This document shows positions 1 through 4,290 of a stretch of DNA of 5,898 nt, piece by piece. The notes under the pieces are model-generated. The model did no database searches and was not told the origin of the DNA. It worked only from the letters and a program-made list of their open reading frames with translations. Every line of letters begins with the position of its first letter. Positions within the stretch are counted from its first letter, which is position 1. Position numbers and translations under genes: made by a program. This DNA is from Anaerolineae bacterium. Lineage in GTDB: Bacteria > Chloroflexota > Anaerolineae > B4-G1 > SLSP01. The DNA lies in contig JAFGSL010000247.1 of NCBI GenBank assembly GCA_016934645.1, positions 1 to 5,898 of the forward strand, given 5' to 3'.

Positions 1-1
1 A

Positions 2-76
2 CAAGCCGCGCGTGCCAAGCTCAATTCACACTATGTTAAGGTTCATTCTGATAACGAAAAGTTCAAAGAAACTTAA
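2..76 (+). CDS. 3' end of an unrecognised gene, truncated by the window edge
   Basis: An open frame runs from the left edge to a TAA at 74-76 and gives 24 C-terminal residues ending SDNEKFKET. It is basic and polar (ARAKLNSHYVKVHS), like the tail of a soluble protein. I recognise no family. It is AT-rich like the gene after it and overlaps the open part of that gene's frame (open from 55). The two could therefore be adjacent coupled genes or one gene broken by a frameshift. The call rests only on an open frame and fitting composition. Confidence 0.25.
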   Translation, partial: QAARAKLNSHYVKVHSDNEKFKET

Positions 77-99
77 TTTACGATGTAGTTAACCTGAAT

Positions 100-384
100 T
101 TGGAAGAAAGCATCTTTGTGGTAGATAAGGTGGGTAGTTACCACAAAGTTGATTACTATTGTGTGGTTGGTGACTTTTGGATATATGAGCAAGAGGTTGC
201 GACACAACTGGTACAGTATCAAGAACCTGAAGGTGGGAAGATTTATGCCGAAGTCTTGACTGCTGAGAGTCCGAAAATTGGACGTTTTGAGTTGCTATTT
301 GAAAATCCAAATGACATTACAAAAGAAAGAAAAGTGTTTGTTAAACTGAATCCATCAGGAAGCTCTATGAAAAATACTACGTGA
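100..384 (+). CDS. Small hypothetical protein, AT-rich, unrecognised
   Basis: This frame gives a 94-residue protein with a TTG start at 100. The frame is open from 55 with no ATG or GTG in it, so the start is uncertain. No good Shine-Dalgarno sequence precedes 100, which leaves open that this is the 3' part of a longer, frameshifted gene. The product is mostly beta-like and acidic, with aromatic residues (VDYYCVVGDFWIYEQE) and an alternating segment (GRFELLFENP), and ends in a polar tail (SGSSMKNTT). I see no signal peptide, membrane segment or catalytic motif and do not recognise the family. Its G+C is far below that of the genes from 669 onward, which suggests a different origin. It is probably a real coding remnant, of unknown function. 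Confidence 0.45.
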   Translation: MEESIFVVDKVGSYHKVDYYCVVGDFWIYEQEVATQLVQYQEPEGGKIYAEVLTAESPKIGRFELLFENPNDITKERKVFVKLNPSGSSMKNTT

Positions 385-504
385 CGGAGTTATCAGAGAG
401 CGCAGAAGCCAGAGAAATCTCTTCGAACTCTGATTCTTTAGTACAGGATTTTTCTCATTGCAAGGCTAAGAAGCACTGGTCGTTACGCCGCCATCGGTCG
501 CGCT

Positions 505-656
505 CTACCCCACAATCACCTCCATCGCAATTCTCGCCCACTCAAACAGCCGCTCCGGCTGGTAGCTCACGGCGCTGAGGCCCTTCAGAATCATCTCAGG
601 CAGACTACGCGGCCATGTCGTTTGTCTTTTCGCAGGTAATCGCGTAAAATCAGGTC
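505..656 (-). pseudogene. C-terminal remnant of a second uroporphyrinogen-decarboxylase-family gene
   Basis: Read on the minus strand, 597-505 encodes EMILKGLSAVSYQPERLF followed by EWARIAMEVIVG and a TAG at 507-505. This matches the last 30 residues of the intact URO-D-family gene at 1525-2760 at 22 of 30 positions. At nucleotide level 521-600 matches 1541-1620 at 64 of 80 positions, ungapped. Upstream, 656-598 still reads DLILRDYLRKDKRHG then VVCL, comparable to DLIATRQVCEKHG in the intact protein, but it enters the conserved EMILK segment out of frame. One base is missing near 597. Nothing recognisable of the gene remains beyond about 656, where the RHH gene starts. The N-terminal ~360 residues are gone. 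It is best explained as the tail of a tandem paralogue lost by deletion or by arrival of the RHH-HNH module. Confidence 0.75.
622..650 (+). promoter_or_regulatory. Candidate sigma-70-type promoter for the RHH-HNH module
   Basis: TTGTCT (622-627, 4/6 to TTGACA) and TAAAAT (645-650, 5/6 to TATAAT) are separated by exactly 17 bases. Transcription would begin near 657, right at the strong AGGAGGG ribosome binding site (657-663), giving a very short leader. Both boxes lie inside the antisense strand of the URO-D remnant, so the promoter would have been captured from, or evolved in, decayed coding DNA. This rests on sequence match only. Confidence 0.4.
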
Positions 657-668
657 AGGAGGGATACT

Positions 669-1076
669 ATGGTCACGCAAATCGTTACATTACACTTGCC
701 GGAAACAGTTATGCGCCGGGCGCAAGAAGCTGCCGATGCGCTCCAACACCCGTTGGAAGATGTGTTGACGGCGTTGCTTAGTGCCGCTTTGCCCGATGTG
801 GACGACGCGCCGCCGGAGATGCGGGCGGAATTGGCAGAAATGACCTGGCTAACTTCCTCTGCTTTGCGGGAGATTGCTCGCAGTTCTATGTCCGGCTCGC
901 AACAGGAGAAACTGGCGTATTTATCGGATATTCAGACCCAACGTCCTTTAACCCAGACTGAGCAAGCACAATTGGAGACTCTGCGCTGCGAGTATGGCCG
1001 CGCCACACTGCGCAAAGCGCGCGCTTATGCGCTACTTAGCTTGCGTAGTGGACAACCTCTGCTGACTGAAAATTAA
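669..1076 (+). CDS. Small ribbon-helix-helix-like protein paired with HNH nuclease
   Basis: This 135-aa protein has an ATG start set by a near-perfect Shine-Dalgarno AGGAGGG at 657-663, 5 nt before it. Residues 4-40 fit a ribbon-helix-helix (CopG/Arc-like) pattern: a short strand (QIVTLHLP), a helix (ETVMRRAQEAADAL), then a second helix after HPLEDVL. Residues 58-125 are predicted helical, with a Q/E/L-rich segment (LTQTEQAQLETLRCEYGR) and a basic stretch (ATLRKARAYALLSL). RHH proteins often bind DNA as dimers and repress their own operon, and many antitoxins are of this type. The stop is 5 nt from the HNH start, so the two are very likely co-transcribed and co-translated. It could be an antitoxin-like regulator or a DNA-targeting partner of the nuclease. 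The fold is inferred from pattern and the function is unknown. Confidence 0.8.
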   Translation: MVTQIVTLHLPETVMRRAQEAADALQHPLEDVLTALLSAALPDVDDAPPEMRAELAEMTWLTSSALREIARSSMSGSQQEKLAYLSDIQTQRPLTQTEQAQLETLRCEYGRATLRKARAYALLSLRSGQPLLTEN

Positions 1077-1081
1077 ATCCC

Positions 1082-1504
1082 ATGGTACACATTCCCCGCT
1101 CTCTGCGGCGTAAGGTTGCGGCTGCCGCCCAACATCGCTGCGGTTATTGTCAAACCGAACAACGTGTCAGCGGCGCGCAAATGCACATTGACCATCTCAC
1201 CCCCCTTGCTCACGGTGGCACTTCTGACGAATCTAACTTGTGGTTAGCATGTGCCTGGTGCAATAGTTTCAAAGGCGATGCTACTCACGCAGTTGACCCC
1301 AAAAGTGGTCAGCGTGCGCCTCTGTTCAATCCCCGCATACAGCGTTGGGGAGAGCATTTCTCGTGGAGTGATAATTTCACACGCGTTGTTGGCCTGACGC
1401 CTACCGGACGAGCCACTGTGCAGGCCTTGCAGATGAACAACGAATTTATTGTCACGGCGCGACGCTATTGGGTGCAGGCGGGCTGGCGACCGGCTGTTGA
1501 ATAG
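1082..1504 (+). CDS. HNH endonuclease
   Basis: This 140-aa protein has the full HNH signature: CxxC at 20-23 (CGYC), HIDH at 35-38 carrying the catalytic His, GG at 45-46, Asn52 in SNLW, a second CxxC at 57-60 (CAWC), then N61 and K64. The four cysteines would bind a structural zinc, and the His-Asn-Asn set coordinates a divalent metal for phosphodiester cleavage. The basic N-terminus (RSLRRKVAAAA) is typical of compact HNH proteins. The C-terminal ~75 residues (PLFNPRIQRWGEHFSW onward) resemble the extension of the small stand-alone HNH proteins common in Cyanobacteria and Chloroflexota. No strong ribosome binding site precedes the ATG, so translation is probably coupled to the RHH gene. It converges on the URO-D gene with 20 nt between stops. 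All key residues are present, so it should be active. Role (homing, defence or toxin) is unknown. Confidence 0.92.
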   Translation: MVHIPRSLRRKVAAAAQHRCGYCQTEQRVSGAQMHIDHLTPLAHGGTSDESNLWLACAWCNSFKGDATHAVDPKSGQRAPLFNPRIQRWGEHFSWSDNFTRVVGLTPTGRATVQALQMNNEFIVTARRYWVQAGWRPAVE

Positions 1505-1524
1505 CTCGTGCAACATCCTCTACC

Positions 1525-2760
1525 TTACCTTTCAACTACCTCCATCGCAATCTCCGCCCATTCGAAAAGGCGCTGTGGTTGGTAGCGTACGGTGCTGAGG
1601 TCCTTCAGAATCATCTCCAGCGGGCAGCCGTGCTTCTCGCAGACCTGGCGCGTCGCTATCAAATCCGCGCGCACGGCCTCCGGGTCGAAGGTATCCCAGG
1701 CCAGAAACGCCGGGTTCGGCTTGCGCGAGAACACGTAGTCCCGCCCGATCTCCGCCGCGCCGCGTTCCTGGTCGACCCACGGGCTCATCGACACTTTGCG
1801 GACGTGTGGAATCATGCGCACCTCGGCCATTTTCTTGTCGAGTGGATCGCAGCAGCCATAGTACACCAGGCCAAACCGCTCGCAGATGCGGCTGGCGTAA
1901 TCGACTTCGTATTCCTTGAACATCCGCGGCGACACGGTGGAGAACATCTGCGCCAGGCCGAACATCCACAAGTCTTTCGTGCGTGGCTTCGCCGGATCGT
2001 AACCGGGAGCGGGTAACTCATCGGTGTAAGCGCCCGTGCAGTGGATCAGGCTTTGCTGCCCGCACAGCAGGCCCTGGTCCTCCAACTGATCCAGCATGCT
2101 CAGGTAGCCGTCTGTCATCCGCCCCACCAATCCATGCATTAAATCAGGTTGATCCATCATCGCGTAAAGCACGTTTTCTACCCCCATCCACGTGGCGATG
2201 GGATCCCACAGGGATAGGTACGGGTCCGCGCCCCACGCGCGTATTTCCAGCAGCCCGTCGAACAGTTCGTGCGCCACAGTTAACCGGCGGTCGGTTTCGG
2301 CGGGATCGTGGCTGATCCGGGGTGTCCGAATCTTCTCTAAATCATCCATTGTCTTGAACTGGTTATCGTACCGGTGCGCGACGACGTCGTTCTGCGGATC
2401 GGTGGCGACCGTATCCTCGTGGATGGCGATGCCAAATCCGGTGTTGCTGATCGCCTTGGGGACGCGGATGAACGGCTCCACCACCATATCTACCGGGAAG
2501 TGCCGCCACTGGTAGAGCGTGCGCCGGAGAAAATCCTCGTAACCGCGGCACTCCGGGTCAGTGCAACGCAGGGTTAGCTCGTCATTGAGATTCATCTCGT
2601 TCCAGCAGACCTGGTCTATCATCACCATCGGGCGGGATGGCTTGAGCGTGTTGAGCTGCCGCCACAGCGCGCGCTTTTCTTCCTGCACCGGCAACGCGGC
2701 GATCTCGGCTACACGGGCCGCTAAGTCACGGATGATGTTTATGTCGTTTTTGTTGAGCAT
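1525..2760 (-). CDS. Uroporphyrinogen decarboxylase-family protein (methyltransferase-like, not HemE)
   Basis: This 411-aa protein belongs to the URO-D superfamily (TIM barrel). The start is supported by AGGGAG at 2767-2772, 6 nt upstream. The HemE substrate-loop motif (MRQAGR) is absent; the equivalent N-terminal strand reads SRPMVMIDQ (42-50). Instead it has cysteine/histidine motifs placed like the zinc site of corrinoid methyltransferases: IHC (H240, C241) and GCCDPLDKK (302-310). The C-terminus carries EMILKDLSTVRYQP (382-395). Such proteins usually move methyl groups from methylated substrates to or from a corrinoid protein, and many sit in sugar or methoxy-compound loci. No corrinoid-binding partner is in this window. 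It is convergent with the HNH gene and divergent from the isomerase gene; a broken paralogue lies at 505-656. The family call is firm, the substrate unknown. Confidence 0.9.
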   Translation of the reverse strand: MLNKNDINIIRDLAARVAEIAALPVQEEKRALWRQLNTLKPSRPMVMIDQVCWNEMNLNDELTLRCTDPECRGYEDFLRRTLYQWRHFPVDMVVEPFIRVPKAISNTGFGIAIHEDTVATDPQNDVVAHRYDNQFKTMDDLEKIRTPRISHDPAETDRRLTVAHELFDGLLEIRAWGADPYLSLWDPIATWMGVENVLYAMMDQPDLMHGLVGRMTDGYLSMLDQLEDQGLLCGQQSLIHCTGAYTDELPAPGYDPAKPRTKDLWMFGLAQMFSTVSPRMFKEYEVDYASRICERFGLVYYGCCDPLDKKMAEVRMIPHVRKVSMSPWVDQERGAAEIGRDYVFSRKPNPAFLAWDTFDPEAVRADLIATRQVCEKHGCPLEMILKDLSTVRYQPQRLFEWAEIAMEVVER

Positions 2761-2762
2761 TG

Positions 2763-2779
2763 AAAACTCCCTGGAAAAT
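2763..2779. repeat. 17-nt direct repeat, copy 1 (over URO-D ribosome binding site)
   Basis: AAAACTCCCTGGAAAAT occurs here and again exactly at 2936-2952. This copy contains, on the minus strand, the AGGGAG ribosome binding site of the URO-D-family gene. An exact 17-mer pair is very unlikely by chance in under 6 kb. The flanking bases do not match. Confidence 0.8.
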
Positions 2780-2817
2780 GTATTGGTCAGGATGATATTA
2801 AAGACAAAAGCGGTAGA

Positions 2818-2896
2818 TTTTTACCGCCCAGTGCGCAGAGTAACGCTGAGATCTTATACTATATCTCTGCGTCCTCAGCGTGCTCAGCGGTGAAAA
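2818..2896. repeat. Imperfect palindrome with 9-nt periodic arms (MITE/REP-like)
   Basis: Left arm 2818-2852 and right arm 2863-2896 pair at 26 of 34 aligned positions, with one bulge, around a 10-nt AT-rich loop (CTTATACTAT). The right arm is three 9-nt units in a row: CTCTGCGTC, CTCAGCGTG, CTCAGCGGT (2865-2891). The outer ends are T-rich/A-rich (TTTTTACCGC and GCGGTGAAAA). From general knowledge, very similar CTCTGCG-type dispersed intergenic repeats occur in many bacterial genomes. No transposase is visible, so it would be a non-autonomous or purely structural repeat. Confidence 0.75.
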
Positions 2897-2935
2897 CCGA
2901 TTCAACTGAGTGTACAATATCTTGTCGACCAGTAC

Positions 2936-2952
2936 AAAACTCCCTGGAAAAT
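2936..2952. repeat. 17-nt direct repeat, copy 2
   Basis: This is an exact second copy of AAAACTCCCTGGAAAAT from 2763-2779, in the same orientation, 173 bases away. On the minus strand it carries the same AGGGAG motif, but no ATG, GTG or TTG follows at a usable distance, so it no longer serves a gene. It may be a leftover leader of a lost gene. AAATCGCAA also occurs twice just after it (2949-2957 and 2965-2973). Confidence 0.75.
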
Positions 2953-3024
2953 CGCAAAATCAGCAAATCGCAAGGCTATTGTAGATCATTTCCTGGATTG
3001 TATCCGCGCCGTGCGTAAATTCAA

Positions 3025-3094
3025 GTAGGGGCGAGGCATCCCTAACAAGATGCCTGGTTAGCCAAGTCTAACGCGAAGGATGCCTCGCCCCTAC
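3025..3094. repeat. Perfect 17-bp inverted repeat, MITE-like hairpin element
   Basis: GTAGGGGCGAGGCATCC (3025-3041) is the exact reverse complement of 3078-3094, with 36 bases between. The interior can form alternative small stems: GGCATC (3035-3040) with GATGCC (3049-3054), and CTAAC (3042-3046) with GTTAG (3057-3061). The GC-rich termini (GTAGGGGCGAGGCAT...) resemble dispersed palindromic repeats I know from many bacterial genomes. It sits between divergent genes, so a terminator role is unlikely. I see no clear target-site duplication. Confidence 0.85.
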
Positions 3095-3101
3095 CACCGG
3101 T

Positions 3102-3130
3102 TTGGTATTGCCTTATATCAAGATTATAAT
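3102..3130 (+). promoter_or_regulatory. Sigma-70-type promoter for the isomerase-like gene
   Basis: TTGGTA (3102-3107, 4/6 to consensus) and a perfect TATAAT (3125-3130) are spaced 17 bases apart. The predicted transcript start near 3137 gives a leader of about 67 nt before the ATG at 3204. The promoter begins 7 bases after the 17-bp inverted repeat, so that element may have supplied or disturbed upstream control. Confidence 0.55.
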
Positions 3131-3138
3131 GGTCGGTG

Positions 3139-3189
3139 GACTCAGGTAAACTCCCGACTGATGACTGCGGGACTAACGACTATCAGACT
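3139..3189 (+). repeat. Degenerate GACT repeats in the isomerase leader
   Basis: GACT occurs at 3139, 3156, 3163, 3171, 3178 and 3186. The last five are spaced 7, 8, 7 and 8 bases apart. On the other strand this reads as AGTC units. The array fills most of the predicted leader and stops 3 bases before the AGGAGG ribosome binding site (3193-3198). Function is unknown; it could be a simple-sequence remnant of a dispersed repeat or affect leader structure. Confidence 0.5.
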
Positions 3190-3203
3190 GCAAGGAGGAC
3201 ACG

Positions 3204-3974
3204 ATGAAAGTGAACCTGGCTTTGATCACCGGCATCATCCGCGACGAAGTGGCCGCGGACGTGTGGGGGACGCTGGCGCACGTGGCGGCGATGGGCTACC
3301 AGGGCCTCGAATTCGGCCCCGGTTTGGCGGAACAGGCGGGGCTGTCCCACGCCGAGACCAAGCAGCGGCTCGATGACCTGGGACTGCGCACCTTCAGCTA
3401 CGGCACGGTGCTCCATCCGGGGGATATGGGCAAGCTGGACGGTCTCATCGAGGAGGCGCACATCTACGACTGCCGCTACCTCGTCACCTTCTGGGCGCCG
3501 TGCGACTCGCGGGAGCAGGTGTTGGCCTACGCCGGCTTCTTCAACAAGGCGGGCGCAAAGCTCAAGGAGAACGGCCTTACGCTCTGCTACCACAACCACG
3601 ACCACGAGTTTCGTGGCGTTTTCGACGGTGAACGCGGCGTCGACATCCTCTTCAACAACACCGATCCCGACCTGGTCAAGGCCGAGATCGACGTGGCGTG
3701 GGTGCACTTTGGCGGCGCGGACCCCGTGGCGCACATCGAGGCGTTCGTGGGCCGCGCGCCGCTTATCCACATCAAGGACATCTACTCAGACGAATTCCGC
3801 GGCGCGTGGACCGAGGTCGGCACGGGCATTGTGGATATCGCCGGTTCTATCGAAGCGGGCGTGCGCTGTGGCGCGGACTGGTTCATCGTCGAACAAGACC
3901 AACCCCGCGACCTTGCACCGATGGAGAGCATCCGGACGAGCATCGAGAATTTGAAGGCGATGGGGTTTGTATAG
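3204..3974 (+). CDS. Sugar phosphate isomerase/epimerase-like protein (xylose isomerase-type TIM barrel)
   Basis: This 256-aa protein is the usual length for AP-endonuclease-2/xylose-isomerase-like TIM barrels. The start is fixed by AGGAGG at 3193-3198. Motifs appear in the expected order: GYQGLEFG (31-38, strand with Glu36), LCYHNHDHEF (127-136, the family hallmark), EIDVAWVHFGGADP (161-174), IHIKDI (188-193), TEVGTGIVD (203-211) and WFIVEQDQ (226-233, Glu230). Glu, Asp and His residues at these strand ends bind a divalent metal in the family. Members isomerise or epimerise sugars, inositols or hydroxypyruvate; the exact substrate cannot be read from sequence. There is no signal peptide, so it is cytosolic. 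It has its own promoter and is divergent from the URO-D-family gene, a pairing that suggests a shared catabolic locus without proving it. Confidence 0.9.
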   Translation: MKVNLALITGIIRDEVAADVWGTLAHVAAMGYQGLEFGPGLAEQAGLSHAETKQRLDDLGLRTFSYGTVLHPGDMGKLDGLIEEAHIYDCRYLVTFWAPCDSREQVLAYAGFFNKAGAKLKENGLTLCYHNHDHEFRGVFDGERGVDILFNNTDPDLVKAEIDVAWVHFGGADPVAHIEAFVGRAPLIHIKDIYSDEFRGAWTEVGTGIVDIAGSIEAGVRCGADWFIVEQDQPRDLAPMESIRTSIENLKAMGFV

Positions 3975-3978
3975 GTTG

Positions 3979-4042
3979 GTCAGCGGATTGAACGGATGCA
4001 ATGGATGAAGAAAGCGATCCTGGGAATGCTGTTAATGCTGTC
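3979..4042. repeat. 9-nt periodic imperfect palindrome after the isomerase gene
   Basis: The left half is three 9-nt units with a GGAT core: CGGATTGAA, CGGATGCAA, TGGATGAAG (3984-4010). The right half is three 9-nt units, roughly the reverse complement in style: GATCCTGGG, AATGCTGTT, AATGCTGTC (4016-4042). The outer ends GTCAGC (3979-3984) and GCTGTC (4037-4042) pair at 5 of 6. It resembles a degenerate copy of the ATCCTGTTAATCCTGTC-type dispersed repeats known in many bacterial genomes. It lies just after the isomerase stop and may shape the transcript's 3' end, but it has no T-run. Confidence 0.6.
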
Positions 4043-4056
4043 AAAAACATAGCACA

Positions 4057-4061
4057 GAAGG
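4057..4061 (+). promoter_or_regulatory. Ribosome binding site that selects ATG 4069
   Basis: GAAGG at 4057-4061 lies 1 base from the in-frame ATG at 4063 but 7 bases from the ATG at 4069. Normal spacing therefore favours 4069 and a 72-residue product rather than 74. Confidence 0.5.
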
Positions 4062-4068
4062 TATGTTG

Positions 4069-4287
4069 ATGTCAAAACTCGATACGTACATCTTACACGA
4101 AAATCTACCTTTACTGGAAGTCGCCAATCCGCAGGAGTTGGACGTGCTTCTGGCCGATGCGCGGACGGCGCGGTTTATCCGGCGGCGCTTGTCGCCCCAT
4201 GTGGCTGTGGTCGCGCCGGGGCAGGATGCGGTGTTGTTGGCGCGACTGCGCAAACTGGGTCACACACCCAAAGTGTTGGAGCGGTAG
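4069..4287 (+). CDS. Stand-alone protein like the tail of XPB/Ssl2-type N-terminal domains
   Basis: This 72-aa protein, starting at ATG 4069 (an in-frame ATG at 4063 is possible), has a strand-helix-strand-helix pattern. It reads YILHENLPLLEVANPQEL, then DVLLADARTARFIRRRLSP, a strand VAVVAPG and a helix DAVLLARLRKLGHTP. This is the pattern of the C-terminal segment of XPB/Ssl2-like N-terminal domains (Pfam Helicase_C_3 type), where a value strand, a DPxxLxxLL helix, an RLSP turn and a LxxLGxxP ending follow the REWAxR helix. Here the segment is a gene of its own, 3 nt before a large protein that carries the preceding part of that domain. The two are surely one operon and GGAG at 4278-4281 inside this gene serves the next one. 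It may be a detached or duplicated subunit binding DNA or the helicase. The homology is from pattern only. Confidence 0.75.
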   Translation: MSKLDTYILHENLPLLEVANPQELDVLLADARTARFIRRRLSPHVAVVAPGQDAVLLARLRKLGHTPKVLER

Positions 4288-4290
4288 ACG

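Larger units (their letters stand above)
2761..3203. other. Repeat-rich gap between divergent genes
   Basis: No convincing gene lies in this 443-base stretch. It holds the URO-D ribosome binding site, two copies of a 17-nt direct repeat, a palindrome with 9-nt periodic arms, a perfect 17-bp inverted repeat, the isomerase promoter and a GACT-rich leader. I found no convincing promoter for the minus-strand URO-D gene; TATAGT (minus, 2863-2858) is a possible -10 without a good -35. An open frame 2894-3028 (+) lacks a start codon and may be decayed coding DNA. Confidence 0.7.

Noticed and set aside
392..434. Inverted repeat ATCAGAG / CTCTGAT with inner AGAG / CTCT as a terminator for the first small gene
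   Set aside because: The stems are short, the interior is long and no T-run follows directly, so it is too weak to call.
381..578. Open frame of 65 aa on the + strand
   Set aside because: It crosses the AT-rich to GC-rich junction and runs antisense over the URO-D remnant. Its product is low-complexity (S, R, P, Q), with no ribosome binding site or family likeness.
505..656. CRISPR-like or target-site duplication interpretation of the repeated 511-600 / 1531-1620 segments
   Set aside because: There are only two copies at about 80% identity, both translating to the same protein C-terminus on the minus strand, so they are paralogous coding sequence.
1505..1524. Bidirectional terminator between the convergent HNH and URO-D-family genes
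   Set aside because: Only 20 bases separate the stops and no hairpin or T-run is visible there.
2894..3028. Open frame on + ending RAVRKFK and a TAG at 3026-3028
   Set aside because: It has no start codon or ribosome binding site, overlaps the 17-nt repeat and runs into the inverted repeat. It may be decayed coding DNA but cannot be supported as a gene.
3183..3770. 195-aa open frame on the minus strand
   Set aside because: It lies antisense inside the isomerase gene, whose HNHDHEF, IHIKDI and other motifs fix the true frame. Long shadow frames are expected in GC-rich genes.
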